Notes under the pieces: model-generated
The model's database searches: none
Told to the model about the DNA's origin: nothing
What the model saw: only the letters and a program-made list of their open reading frames with translations
Part shown: piece after piece, positions 46,794-59,324 of the stretch
How the letters are laid out: each line of letters opens with the position of its first letter
How positions within the stretch are numbered: position 1 is the stretch's first letter
Assembly: GCA_965153455.1 (NCBI GenBank)
Contig: OZ234493.1
Coordinates: 27,146,213-27,210,212 of the forward strand
DNA length: 64,000 nt
Direction: 5' to 3'
From: Sphagnum compactum
Lineage: Eukaryota > Bryophyta > Sphagnopsida > Sphagnales
Program-made: the position numbers and the translations under genes

Positions 46794-47566
46794 GCCGTTC
46801 CGTTTGTTTGCTTTCCTTGGTGGATTTTGTTAGTTTTTTTCGGTTTTCTTTTTCAGGTAATTTGGCCGTTCTTGCTTGCTTGCTTGCCTGCCTGCCTTCC
46901 TTCCTTTTGGTGGGCAAATTCTCTTCTCTGCTGGTGTCGCAATTTGCCAATCCTCCTCCTTCAACCTCCTCCTCTGCTCCTCCTCGTCGCAGCTTTTTTG
47001 TTTTCTCAGGGGCTCCGCTAGTTGGGAATCGGAAGCAATTATCATTTTGGAGGCGGCCGGCAGGCAGAGATTTGTGGTTTGTGGTTTGTGGTTTGTGGTT
47101 TTTCGTTGGAAGGAAGAAAAGAAGAAGACTCAGTCGTCGTCGGAAAGAGTGTGAAACTTTAACCACCACAACAGCAAGTGCGGCATTGGAGCGAGGTCTA
47201 AGAATTTTTGTTTTGTTTCATCGATTGTAGGTAGGGAAGAAGGAAGAAAGACGGCTGGAAACTCTCTCGTGAGGAAAGCTGAATTCCGGGAATTCGCCGA
47301 ATTTTGGGCTTGTTTTTGTGGTGGCTTCGTTCTTAAGGTACAGAGAGCTTTGTTGCGCAGCAGCTCTGTTGTTGGTGTTCTTCCTCTTCTTCTGACCTTC
47401 CGCGCTGCAGCACTCAATTCTGTGTTTGTAGTGGTGGTAGTACTATTGTCGTGATCAAGCTGCAAGGATCAAGCAAGCCGTTGTCGTTGTTGTCATTGTT
47501 GTCGTCCTGAGCCAGTCCTGAGTAAGCAAGGAATTGGAGGTCCGTCCTCGACCTCTGGCTCTCTGA
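46763..47566 (+). promoter_or_regulatory. Promoter-proximal/5' leader region of the F-box gene
   Basis: Begins with a (CT)n tract of about 14 units at 46763-46790, a common feature of plant core promoters and leaders. Pyrimidine-rich GC-richer sequence follows, with runs such as GCTTGCTTGCTTGCCTGCC and a thrice-repeated GTTTGTG phrase at about 47072-47100. No TATA box or splice sites were assigned. Open frames here overlap on all strands and look compositional. Confidence 0.4.
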
Positions 47567-49225
47567 ATGGGAGCTTCACCGGTTCCTGTTGGTAATTGTG
47601 CAATTGGCATGGAGCTTTGTAGCCGGACGCAGTCTCAGACTGCAGAAAAAGAAGAAGAAAAAGAGGAGGACATGGACAGCTGGACGGAGTCTCAGACTGA
47701 AGCATCAACAGAAGAAGAAGAAGAAGACATGGACAGCCGGATGGAGTGTCAGACTGAAGCAGAAGAAGAAGAAGAAGAAGAAGAAGACATGGACAGCCGG
47801 ATGGAGTCTCGGACTGAAGCAGAAGAACAAGAAGACATGGACAACCTGATGGATTCTCAGACTGTAGGAGAAGAAAAAGTAGGAGAAGGAGAGATGGACA
47901 GTGGGATTTGGAGCGAACTGCCGCACGATCTGATAGTGAAGATCTTAGCATGGTTACCAACGCCGAATGTAGTGCGGATGCGCACGGTGTGCAAGGCATG
48001 GAATGCGCTTGCGTTTTCTGCAGATGATATGCGTCCCGTACCAACTCCTGAGCCTTGGTTACTGGTCTGCAACTACAGCAGCTCCTCCACCTTCTCGCAC
48101 ACAGTTTCCGCTTTGGATCCCGTCGCTCAGAAATGGTACACAGATATTCCTCTCACCTTGAGAGACAGCTCCTCAACAACACTCGGAATCGGAGGAGCTG
48201 GAGCTTCTGCAGCTGCTTCTTCTTCCAACAACACCCACAGCACCGACAACGTACAAGTCTGCACCTCTGCAGGGGGATTGTTGCTCTGTCGTTCCTTGGA
48301 ACATGTCTTGTACACATGCAATCCTCTCACCAAGTCTTGGCGTCAGCTGCCTCCGTGCTTGGCTCCAGTCGGCGGTTTCACCTTCGAGGCCTTCGAAATG
48401 GACGTGGATGCGAGCACAGGAAGCTTCAGAATCTACCACGATCTTTGTCGATACGACGAAAGCGATCGGTGCGACAGGATGTCGGAGCTTTACGACTCGG
48501 AAACTGATAGCTGGAAACCTTTGGGTGCTGGTGGCGGCGATGGCGACGGCAAAGGCACCACCAACACCATGAGTCGTACCGCTGTTGCTGCTGCTCAGGA
48601 TTATGGTGGAGGAGCGCTTCCTGAGAAGATTGCATTCCTGAACCAAGCTCTGTATTGGGTTGCTTTTCTTGCTCCTGTGAGCTTGCGACGCTACAAACTA
48701 CAGACACAGACATGGTCAGAGATTCCATTGCCTGCACTCAAAGCTCCCATCTACAGAATCATCACTGCTAATCTGGTAGAATGCAATTCTCGCTTGTTGC
48801 TGGTGGCAGCTGTTTTGGAAGGAAGCGAGTGCAGGAAAAGCCTTAGGGTTTGGGAGCTGGTGGAGACAGAGGAAAGCAGCACCAGCAGCCCATCAGCAGC
48901 ACCAGCAGCAGAAGGGATGATGATGAAATGGGTGGACTTGGAAATCAAAGCAAACCAAGACAGTGAGGATCTGCTTGAAATGGATTTTGCAAAATACAGT
49001 TGTCTGGGAAGAGGTAACTCCATTTCTGTGTTTAGTATCAAGGCCTCTGAGAAAGGGAAAGTTCTTGCCTGTGATCTGACTACCAAAGCATGGCACTGGA
49101 TTCCTCTTTGCCCCACAATTGAACCACTTCGGTTGCGAGATATTATCGGAAGTAGACGAGTGATGTGGGGTACTGGAATCAAACAGTATCTTGCATTTCA
49201 GCCCTCTTTGCAATGCCGAAAGTGA
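47567..49225 (+). CDS. F-box protein with acidic repeated N-terminus and kelch/galactose-oxidase-like C-terminus
   Basis: Predicted substrate-recognition subunit of an SCF (SKP1-CUL1-F-box) ubiquitin ligase. Single exon, 552 codons. Residues 1-110 are an acidic low-complexity region of about five imperfect repeats (DMDSRMESQTEAEEEE type). A clear F-box follows at about residues 112-156 (WSELPHDLIVKILAWLP, VVRMRTVCKAWNAL), then a region with kelch/F-box-associated features: ALDPVAQKWYTDIP, GGLLLCRS, YTCNPLTKSWRQLPP, RMSELYDSETDSWKPL. This resembles plant F-box/kelch proteins such as those related to At5g15710; exact orthology is not established. The start is the first ATG of the frame; an internal ATG at codon 15 is possible. 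CAG/GCA-rich codon runs encode Ala and Ser stretches. A minisatellite and a CT tract lie upstream. Confidence 0.88.
   Translation: MGASPVPVGNCAIGMELCSRTQSQTAEKEEEKEEDMDSWTESQTEASTEEEEEDMDSRMECQTEAEEEEEEEEDMDSRMESRTEAEEQEDMDNLMDSQTVGEEKVGEGEMDSGIWSELPHDLIVKILAWLPTPNVVRMRTVCKAWNALAFSADDMRPVPTPEPWLLVCNYSSSSTFSHTVSALDPVAQKWYTDIPLTLRDSSSTTLGIGGAGASAAASSSNNTHSTDNVQVCTSAGGLLLCRSLEHVLYTCNPLTKSWRQLPPCLAPVGGFTFEAFEMDVDASTGSFRIYHDLCRYDESDRCDRMSELYDSETDSWKPLGAGGGDGDGKGTTNTMSRTAVAAAQDYGGGALPEKIAFLNQALYWVAFLAPVSLRRYKLQTQTWSEIPLPALKAPIYRIITANLVECNSRLLLVAAVLEGSECRKSLRVWELVETEESSTSSPSAAPAAEGMMMKWVDLEIKANQDSEDLLEMDFAKYSCLGRGNSISVFSIKASEKGKVLACDLTTKAWHWIPLCPTIEPLRLRDIIGSRRVMWGTGIKQYLAFQPSLQCRK
47616..47890 (+). 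repeat. In-frame coding minisatellite of the F-box gene
   Basis: Units of 48-66 bp of the form GACATGGACAGCCGGATGGA, GTCTCAGACTGAAGCA, then a variable GAAGAAGAA run. Length differences lie mostly in the GAA runs and keep the frame. It encodes the acidic N-terminal repeats. Confidence 0.85.
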
Positions 49226-51720
49226 GCTTGCTTGATTGCTGCTGCTCCTGAGGCTGAGTTTGAAACCTGCGACAACCAAGCCCATGTTCTTTCTCCTCCT
49301 TCAGAGTATAAAATCTCTGGATAGCTTTTGTTTTTCTCCGTCTGTAACAGAATTTGTAGTTTCTTCTTCTTCTTCTGTACATGATTTGTAGTTTGGAGAT
49401 AATTGTTGCACTGTTATTGTTGGCTTTGGATACGAAGAAGTAAAAAAGCAAGTCCTACACGTCTGCTAATCAGCAACTTGCATCTGATATCAGATGCAAA
49501 ATCCTACATTGGCTTCTCAGTTGCCAATCTGATCAATGTGTCCATTGATACAATTGATCATTTTCTCTCTCAGACTTTGTCACTGTAGGCAGAAAGCACG
49601 ATGAGCCTCATGACCCAAGAATGGATAAATGCTTGCAGCATGATGAGCCCTGGATGACCCCAAAAATGCATAGATGCTCACAGCAGCATTTGTAGCAATA
49701 GTTGCTGTAATCGAGAGGGAGAAAAAATGCACAAAAAGTGTATGTAAATACTTTTCAATACAATAGTGATAATTGAAGAAGCTGTGCTTCTTGCACACAT
49801 ACAAACACACATCCCAATGCAGTGGTGGGCGTGTGACTCTAGACTCATTCTGCTCATGGACCAATAATTTCATTAGAGCACATGGAAGAAGAAGTTGTTT
49901 TGGTACATGAGTATGTCCCTGACCTCTGTTGTGCTTAGCACTGTAGATAACATATATATACATGTTGGAGGTTCAAGCTTCTGAGGAGAACTACAGTTTT
50001 TCCGTTTACATACTAGGTATATACATTATTGTAGTGCAAAATGCATGTTGATGTGCTGTCTCTGTGCAACACGAAGAAAACCCACAGCTTTTTTGATTGC
50101 TGATTGAATGAATAAAATATGGGTGGGTTCATGACATGATCAGGAATGTCAAAAAGAGTTGATGGGAAGTTACAAAGGGGTGTATCTTGTAGATCCTTGA
50201 ACCTGAGACAAGTAATGAAACTTTTATCACCCCTCCTGGTCTTCTCATCTGCACAAGAAAAGAAAGCAAAATTTCAATTTGTGTTTTGGGATCAACAAAC
50301 CCACTTCTTCTGGGTTATTGACGATGTTGTTGGTTTTGAGGAAGATCAGATTGAACTTCCCATCTCATATATTATTGCTTTTTTGGCTTTGCATTTGCAC
50401 TTGGGTGCTGTACATAGCTTAATATGGTTGCAGGTATGGACCGAGTGTTGTTTGAATTGGTCATCGCCACTTGACATCTCGGGGCGAAGTGCAGTGTCAT
50501 ATTTGAGGGCCAACTGTCACTGGACATGTCAATGTTAAAATGCAGTTATTTGAGGGTGAAAAGAAAGTATTGCCAAGCAAGAAGCAGAGCTCCCCAAGTG
50601 TTCATTCAATAGCATAGTCCATTAAACAGATGTAGGGTAAAGCCCTCAACTGGGAGTGCCATAGGCTTTACCAGAATAAGGACCTGCACAAGCTGGACCC
50701 GAGCGCAGGCCCAAAGCTGGTAAAGCCCATGACCAAGGGCATTACCAAGCATAAAGACCTGTGCTGATTGTAGATGAACCTCAACTGAGTTAGTATTTGG
50801 TTTGACTGTGGCAACCAATTCTGTAGGAAATAGGTCTCATACATAGATAGGTAGGTAGGTAGGTAGGTAGGTAGGTAGAAAAATAGGTAACTACTAGGTA
50901 CATGTGTAGGGGGCTGTTTTTACTACCTACCATAGGTAGATAGAATCTTTTCAAAAAAAAAGCAACTGAGCTAACCACCGTGGTTAGCAAGGGAACTGAA
51001 ACCCAACAGAAAACTGTTCCCTGCCCACTTACCATTCATCCTTCCACGGTGCCCTGGTGGGTGCTGGTTCACTGTGGCCCAGCACCCACCAATGCACCAT
51101 CCATTGAAACCCCATTATGACTCCTGGTTGTGGATGAACCACAATGGAGTTACCAAGGTTGGTATCTATACATGTGGAGGGGTAGTATGTAGCTAACTTT
51201 TGTGGTTAGCAATTGAAGAGGAATACGACCAAAGTGGGTTTTCTGTCCAAACACATCCATCCATCCATCCATTGTGCATGGTGAATCTAGGGTGCTGATG
51301 GTTCAATCTGGCCAAAAAAAAACACTGCTAATTCCAAGTTCCAAGTCCCAACCCTAATTCTGAAGCCCTTGGGTGAACCAGCATCTACACTGGTCAAAAC
51401 TACAAACTCTGGTTCATTCACCCTGTGAAATAATAATGTATTTGTTGAGACTTAACAATCACCACTGATGGCAGTCAAATGGTACCCTTTACTTTTCCCC
51501 AGTGCACGTTTCTTCACGTTCTGCATGTTAGGCACAAACATGGTGTTTCTGCATCCCCACTGCACGTAAGTAAAGTATATGCTTCTCCTCACGTCTGCCT
51601 GCCCCTTTTTTGTTGGTTGCTTTTCCTCAGTGTTTCACCTCTACAACAACTCTGGAGGCAAGCAACATCCCCATCCATGTGTTGTCTGTCTAGTTTAAGG
51701 CAAGGACTCGATTGCCCAGT
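49226..51720. other. Intergenic DNA between the F-box and glycosyltransferase genes
   Basis: Includes the F-box gene 3' UTR, a (GTAG)n run at about 50847-50878, and repeated phrases around 50610-50810 and 51040-51310 (for example GTTGTGGATGAACC and related, CCATCCATCCATCC). A 130-codon open frame at 50146-50538 has no recognisable content. No further gene supported. Confidence 0.5.
50847..50878. repeat. (GTAG)n microsatellite
   Basis: About eight uninterrupted GTAG/TAGG tetranucleotides. A similar array occurs at about 57222-57243. Confidence 0.9.
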
Positions 51721-51791
51721 TCATGTCAATATACCAAAATTTGGCCCCTTCATGTACTACTACTACTGATCATCAAAATTTGGTCGACTGC

Positions 51792-53780
51792 ATGGGTTTG
51801 AGTGTACAAAAGAGAATGAAATGGAGAGATTTGATGGTTGTGGGTAAAGCTCCTTTGCAGCATGATGAAGCAGGTCGGCCGGCATATGAGTTGGCCAATG
51901 TGAAATGGGTGAGAGACTTGATTCTTCGAATAGTTGTCATCAGTTTTGGTCTGGGCTTGATCACTCTTTTGGCATCGTACTCACAACATTCAAGGAGGTA
52001 TGGTGCTCAAATCTCAATATCCACCCACCCATAGAAATTTCTTTTTTATCATTTGCCCTAACCAATAATGCTATAGTTGCCCTCATATTTTTGACAACCC
52101 CAATTCTCTCTCAAGGTCTCTTGAATGTCATGAGTATGTCTTTTAGATTCTCCTAATTGGAAGATCTCCTCCAAGCACCAATTGGATTTAAACCCTAGGT
52201 TGAAAAATCTAGAATATCTCGATGCTAAGGTTGATTACACAATGATCTTGTCATTGGGTTCACACGAGCAATCACCTATTGTTGTAAGATTTGAAGGGCT
52301 ACACAACCAATATGATAATTATGCTCCAAGTTTCCCTACACATACAAAAGAGCTTTCCTACATCTTGAATCCTTGAAATATGCCAAAGCCAAAGATTAGA
52401 GAGTAAATGTTTGAACTATGGCTTTAAGTGTTCCTTCAATTTGTTCCCTACATTGGGTTAGGCATCAAAAGTGTACATAGATTGCATTATGTTGTCACAC
52501 ATAACGTGTGGTCAAGTGGTATATGAATCTGAAAACTTTGAAGGAGTTTTGAACTTGGTTGTTGTTTAATTTTGTCATGCAGCTATGATGATGCACTGTC
52601 ATCAATAGGTGATGAGCAACTAGGAACAAAATGTGCATCCCAATTGTTCCCTCCTAAGTATTGGATTGGCCATTTCAACGAGCCCAAGAAGGCTATCGAT
52701 AGGCCCAGTGGGAAACAAATGTTTGGGACTATTGTAGCACAACACGAAATCTGGAGGCATCAAAATCCAATTAGATGTGACAACAAGAAATTCCTCCTGT
52801 ATGTCATGCTAGGTTGGGCCAATGGCATCGGCTCTACATTGCATGTGGCTACAGTGGCATTGCGAGCTGCGCTAGACACAGATCGCATTCTTGTCTTGTA
52901 CCCAACACCTAATCACCTATGGATGAATGGCTCATATTGTAAAGATTTCAATACTCTTGATGAATGCTATTTTGAACCATTTACATCATGTTCCGTGTAT
53001 GATATATTTGGTGGAGAATTAAAAGCATGGGATAGCATTCCAGATATTGATATATGGGGTGTGAATGATCAATCCCACTTGAGGATAATTAAAGCTCACG
53101 TCAACACAATTGGATCATATTGGCACATGAAAGCAGGAACACCATACCGATTTCATGAAATCTTAATGAAGTCAGGCATGCATGAAGATAATTGGTATCA
53201 TTGGTGGCGTGCACAAGCGGTGGCATACTTTGTTCGTCCTAATGTTCGCACCTTACGTGAACTAGATCATCGTCGTCAATATCTTTTTGAAAACAAGTCG
53301 ATCAAGGCAGGAACAATCTCTGTTCACATTCGACATAACGATAAATGGAAAGAGAGTCCTCCGGCTGCAGATACGAATTACTTGCGATTGGCAGACGAGT
53401 TGGTGAAAAAGTTCCCGGACATTATTACCATACGAAACATCTTTCTTAGCACAGACGATGCAGATTCATTCAGCTTCTTTCAGAATGTGACGAAGTGGAA
53501 CAATGAGACGAAGTGGAACGTGGTGTGGACAAATGTGAGCCATTTCAACGATTCCGCCATCAATCCTATGCAATTCAAGAATACAATTGGTTGGACAGAA
53601 GAGTTTCTCAATAGCTTGCTCAATTTGGAACTCGCATTAGAATGTGATGCCTTTGTTGGAGTTTACACCTCCAATTGGAATAGACTCATCGATGAATTAC
53701 GTTCCACCATTAGATGTAAAGCACATCTACCTTATGTGGATGTTTTCCAAGGATGGTCCTTGTCCAATTTTGATTGGTAG
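51792..53780 (+). CDS. Type II membrane glycosyltransferase, GT23-like (fucosyltransferase-type)
   Basis: Predicted Golgi glycosyltransferase. Exon 1 is 51792-51997 and exon 2 is 52583-53780. The GT-AG intron keeps phase, giving 467 residues. Exon 1 encodes a short basic cytosolic tail and one membrane segment (LRIVVISFGLGLITLLA, residues about 46-62), the type II anchor topology. The lumenal part has WANGIGSTLHVATVALRAAL, the HIRHNDK motif matching the donor-binding HxRRxDK of GT23/alpha-1,6-fucosyltransferases, a STDDADSF segment, and a C-terminal ECDAFVGVYTSNWNRLIDEL block resembling the GT23 end. Several N-glycosylation sequons occur (NGS, NVT, NET, NVS). Plants normally add core fucose in alpha-1,3 linkage by another family, so donor and acceptor are unknown. 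An in-frame ATG at 51723 would add 23 residues. A plant-specific GT37-like origin is a weaker alternative. Confidence 0.7.
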
Positions 53781-56700
53781 CTACAATTTACTTATTACAC
53801 ACCTAAATGCTAATATTAATCATATTATTTCTTCATATCATTCATTAATCATGCATTTTTACACAATTTTTGGTACTTACAAAAAACCTTGTATGTAAAA
53901 GGCAACTCAAACTATGTCATTGTTTTGGTGGTCACAAATTGAGTTACAAAGGATCGATCATATTTGTGACTTTTCTTTTCCATTTGTCTTGTATTATAAA
54001 TGTTAAGTTTACAAGTGCTTGTAAAATACCATAAACCCAATAGAACTACACATGAAGGTTGTTAGGGTTAATTTGAATTTACAACAAAACAAAATGTGAG
54101 GACATCATGGAACCTATATAAGTTGGTGTGATTAGAAGGCATTCTCTTGCAAGATATGTCATAATTGTTCCCTTTGTTTTCAAAGGTGAGTTCTTTGAAT
54201 AAATAAGTTGTTTTTTTTCTTTCTTGGTTAACCATGAATAGAAAAAAGGATACACGGAACTTTTAGTTTGCCTATAAGTATTGAATGAAAGGCTCCTCAC
54301 TTCATAGTGCACCTAATAAAAGTGTTGGCATTTTTCTTCAAATGTGGGTGCCCAACTTTTTCTTGGGGTTTAACTTGATGTACAAATGTGGTTTTACCTA
54401 CTATTTAATCAATTTGGTTGACCTAGTTACCTTCATAAAGGCAAGTAAATTGGAACAAGTTAGTGTTGCTCATTAGACTTTCAAAATTGAATACCTTGAA
54501 GAATTATATGTTATAAAGGTTTTGATTTTCCTTTATATTGTACTCTTAACTATGAATGTCACGATTTTTACAAATAAGAATTGGGCACCATTCCTAATTA
54601 ACTTTCATTGTTACTTAACAAAAATCTAATAAAAAGGTTGTCAACCCATACGAATAAAAAAATCAAGAAACATTTACTTTTGTTGGTATATTTGATTTTA
54701 TTCGTACTTTATATACATGGGTTCATAAAGTTAAATATTTTACATTTTTAAAGTCACATCTTGTTTTTTAAAGGATCCTCACGTTTTAAACAATGATTTA
54801 AAAATTCCTTCAATGACTTGTCACAAATCTTCAAACGAGATGTTCTTCTTAATGACTTTGTGAAGATGCTTGTTGTTGAATAATGTGCACATGTACCACA
54901 TCGATTTCTTTTGACATCACCTTTTCTCATACAAAGACTTGACATTTGATCATTTTACTATTATTGACATGTTCATAATACAATGTTTAATCCTAAATCC
55001 ATATGTTTGTCATCGATTGAACATATGTTTCCTCAACCAAACAACCTTTTTCATTTGTGTAAATATATTTCACTTTAATTGAACTTGATTCAACCTTTTT
55101 TTTTCCATGCCCTCATATTAGTGAATTTTCAATTTTTAAAATATAACCATGGATAATTTACTTTTTTGATTGCTTACTCAATTGGCATCCATGAAGGTTC
55201 CCAAATTAATATTATCCCTTTTTTATGCAATTTCATGAGATTTGTGATGCCTTTCAAATACCTACAATTTTGTTTTATTGCGTTAAAATGAAGTAACTAA
55301 AATTAGCTAAAAATTGGTTAACCAATGAAACTAAAAACTTGATATCATGTTTATAATTCACAAAGTAAAAAATTTAAACTTTCCCACCATCTTCTTGTAG
55401 TGACAACTTATGTTTTATACATGCTTGGTGCGTTCCTATAGCATCTTCATTTTGATTAAATTGCAATTAGCCATTCCAAAACATATTTGTTCAACATTTT
55501 TTCAATGTATTATGTTTTATACATGAATATGCCTTGGTGAATGTGAAATTAATCCCAAGATAATGTCCAATTTTTCCCAAATCTATCATTTTAAACAACC
55601 TTTCTACAATTATTCCAAACTTGGCAAATCTTCTTTTTAGCAAACCTTCTTTTTAGTGTTACCTATATATAATGATAAAATCATCCATATAAACCATGAC
55701 TATTAGCATGTAACCTTTTTTATACCAAAAATAAAAATTAAAGCTTGCTCCACATTTAATCACATGGATAATCATGGAAAAGTTATTTTTAAAATCATAC
55801 CTTCAAGCTTGAAAAGTCTAATGAAATCCAAAACATTATGCCTTTTTCAGGTTGCAAACCAAGTGGTCATGCCCATACTTCATGAATCCTTTAGGTTTAT
55901 TCATGTATCGTCCTCTTTGAAATCATTGTTCGAATTGATTTAAATTCCATTTTTGAGATTCTCCAAGTATGATGTGATGTTTTTTGTTATAAATTTTTTT
56001 TAATTGTGCTCCACTTGATCAATGGTGCAATTTTTTTTTGAAAGTTTCAACTCTCCTTTCAAACCCTTTGGCCACTAACTTGGCCTTGTACTTCAATTTT
56101 TTTTAATGTGGAATCATTTTTCACCTTATGAACTCACTTATTTATTATTTGCCTTTTTCCTCAAGGTCACTTAATTAATTACCATGTTTGATTATGTACT
56201 TGTTAGAATTCAGATTTCTATATAAACCATTGCCAATTGCCACCACTCATACGTTACCACTTTTGTAATTATGGTAAGTCATGAAATTGTTTGGGCATTA
56301 CAATTGCTCTCCTAGGTAGTGAATGTGGCACAAATTAGTTTTCTTTTGTTCAATCGAACCACATAATGATATTTTAATTCCTTAGTTCTTCATTGAAATC
56401 ATTCCTTTATGAACAAGAATTATTGATTGCATGAACATATCTCTAATGTAAATGTGCTCTCATAAAAACTACACCCTTGAAATAATTCTCTTACTAAAAA
56501 TTGTTATCATATTATAAAAAAAAACCACTTAGCTCATATGAAATTTAAGTGTTTGGCTTTAAAAGTGAATCATCCAATTATTATGTCTTCATAGTACTTG
56601 GTTTGCATGTCTCATTAAATGAAACATTAATGTTTATCATAGGTACAATAGTTTCTTTGTCCTTGGATCAAATGACATGTAAGCTTTACTATGAATATCG

Positions 56701-57890
56701 TAACTCATTGACCAACATAGCTCAAACTTTAAATCAAATTTCTCTTCAATCGCTAGTAGAAATCTTGTCATTTGCAATTGTTGTATGCAATTGATTTTTA
56801 ATTGCATGTGACACATGCAACTATTAAACCCCATAGTTGCATAAGACAAGTTGCACATGACATGTAATTGCATGTGACAATATGAATGCGGACAATATAT
56901 ACGATGTGGATTCATATTTGTCCATCTATATACTTTATGAAAGTTGCACATGCAACTAGCTGGGTGCAACTACCATGGTGACCATTTGAATTTTTAGTGA
57001 CCAATCATATGGTGACATGTTGCATTTGATCCATATTTCAATATTGAATATTATTTTAAATTAATAATATTTAAGCCATCCAATAAATTATGAATTGGAT
57101 TTTGACATGTGTCCATATGTTGAAGTCAATTATACGGTGACAAATGGCAATAAAAAAACCCCGATGATTATTTATAAATTTATTATTAGGTATGTAAGTA
57201 GGTAGGTCGTAAGTAAATAGGTCGTAGGTAGGTAGGTAGGTAGGTGGGGCTAGATAGGTAGGACGGGAAGCCTAGTTAGGTTTTAAATTATTTTATTTTA
57301 TACTTGGTTGAACTTCTTTTAGTGGCTCATCCCAAAAAGCCCTTGGTATTTGGTTTGTGAAGAAAACTAATGCATATGCTTATATAGTGCACACAATTGG
57401 AATGTAAGATAAAACATATTGGATAAAAATTCAGTTGTAAACACAACCAATTTAGTTGCATGGTACATGCACCTACTACATTGCACCTATGTAACATTAA
57501 TTTAATTTACTAAATATTTACATTATTTATAATAATAATAATAATAACAATAAGTAATGAAATTAATATTTTAAAAATTCATTATTCATATTAGTTATAA
57601 CTTTTGTTGTAATTAATAATGAATGATAATATCATTGCTTAACTTAAACTAATAATTGGTTTACACCAAGATACTTATAAGCTAGTTAGTTAGTGTAGCC
57701 TACTAACCAGAGTTAGAATAATTAATTATTGGAGAATAATACTAATTATCAATAAAATATTATTTTGATAGTTATAATATTATATTAATGAATATTATTA
57801 TAATATTATCAATTTAAAGCTAGGAGCTAGCCTAAGCTGAGGTTTTTATGCTAGGTAATGAAACCTATTAGCCATAGGTATACTAACATA
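53781..57890. other. AT-rich intergenic DNA, no gene seen
   Basis: Very AT-rich. Around 56770-56960 GTTGCACATG/CATGCAACT phrases recur in both orientations. A degenerate TAGG array lies at 57190-57260. No reading frame with recognisable protein content. Confidence 0.5.
57188..57262. repeat. Degenerate (TAGG)n microsatellite
   Basis: Repeated GTAGGTAG and GTAAGTAAATAGGTCGTAGG-like tetranucleotide pattern with interruptions. Confidence 0.8.
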
Positions 57891-58045
57891 AGTTGTCATG
57901 TTCGTATGCATGGCCTCATACATGACGGCCGTTTACGGGCATGCCAATCATGCCTTTAGGGTTAATGTACGTTTTTAGGTTACTATACGCTATTAGGTGT
58001 TTTAGGGTTATGGCTTGTTTAGGGTTTCAACTTTGTTGACGGCTG

Positions 58046-58053
58046 TATAAAAG
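58046..58053 (+). promoter_or_regulatory. TATA box upstream of the retrotransposon gag
   Basis: TATAAAAG in GGCTGTATAAAAGGCCAAGC, followed at about 30 bp by pyrimidine-rich CTTTCTCGTCAGTTTTTC, a plausible initiation zone. It is preceded by three telo-box-like TTTAGGGTT phrases. Confidence 0.45.
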
Positions 58054-59324
58054 GCCAAGCTCTTCCTTTCTCGTCAGTTTTTCTAGAATTCCTTTGTCAG
58101 AGAGAGTTTCTTCCATAGTTAAATTAGATTTCTAGATGCTCACAATGGCTATTACACGGCCAAAGTTTACATACACTACGTTTTCTTTCCTTTTTTAAAT
58201 TTTAATTCTAGAAAAATTGCTCTTTATCACTTAATATTGAAAGCGTTAGATTTTTCCTGGCTTTGAATTTCTTGGGCTTCTTTTACTTGCTGGTTTTTTA
58301 TGTTCTTGAATTGCTATTATTTTTTTTGCTGCAAAATCCATTTCTACCAATTATAGAGGAGAAAGCCATAGGTGTAGTAAGCCCCTAGGTACCACTACCC
58401 AAAATCCTCACCTAGGCAAGAGTCGCCATTGCTTCAAGATTAGAAGAGAAGCCAAGGAGGCGTTGGAGAAGCGATGAGCGCAGGTGCGTGCGTACGTGTT
58501 GTAGCACAAGAAGAGAAGACAACACTCTTTTAGTGGGGGACTAATCTGCAGCGACAAATCAAGTCCTTCTCCTCCTCTTGTAACTGTTGCTGCTTACTAC
58601 TGGGTGAGTAAGTTCGAAAATTTATTAAAGTTAGACTTTCGCATTATTACTTGCGGGAGAGCTTGATCTGCTGTTGTTGTCACAGCCACAGCGACGACAA
58701 GGATATCTCGATGGATGCAGTGCCGAAGCTGGTATGTGGGATCATTTTTTCGTTCAAAAAATTTCTATCATCAATCTGCTCTTCTTGCTCACACCTGCTA
58801 TGGAACATTATGATCATGATCTTCTTCCAGCATATGTTTTCCCGCTTTAGGGTGTGGTTGCTGCGATCCCTCCCGTCCGGTGTGGTGGTCTAGACCCAAA
58901 AAGCTCTCGTGGGTGTGGGTTGTTGTTGGTAGAGAACTGTAGACCTAGAGTGGGTGGCTAAGGTGAAATGTTTGTCGACCCCTTAGCTCCTCGCTACTAA
59001 ACTAGACGTCGCTCGCTCGCTCGCTCCAAGGAAGCTCCTAGCTTTCCCTATTCTTCCTTCGTAGATTCGTTGTTACTCTTGTTTTGTTCTCCTCCAGCTT
59101 GTTTCTGGCAGTAGTAGCTGGTGACGACGTTCTGTTGGCGCGTTCTCCTCCCTCCTACAGCTGACCTTTCATCCCCTTTCTCGTGCGTTAGTGGACATCG
59201 CGTGGATCATCATTTGTTGTGCACAAGAGGAGGCGGAGGAAGCCTTGAAGATTCTAAAAAACTGCAGGGCCAAGTGCAGCATCAAGCAAGAAGGAAAAAA
59301 AAATTCTCTTATGCACACCATCGC

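Noticed and set aside
50146-50538. 130-codon open frame between the F-box and glycosyltransferase genes
   Set aside because: No family similarity; lies in repeat-like intergenic DNA.
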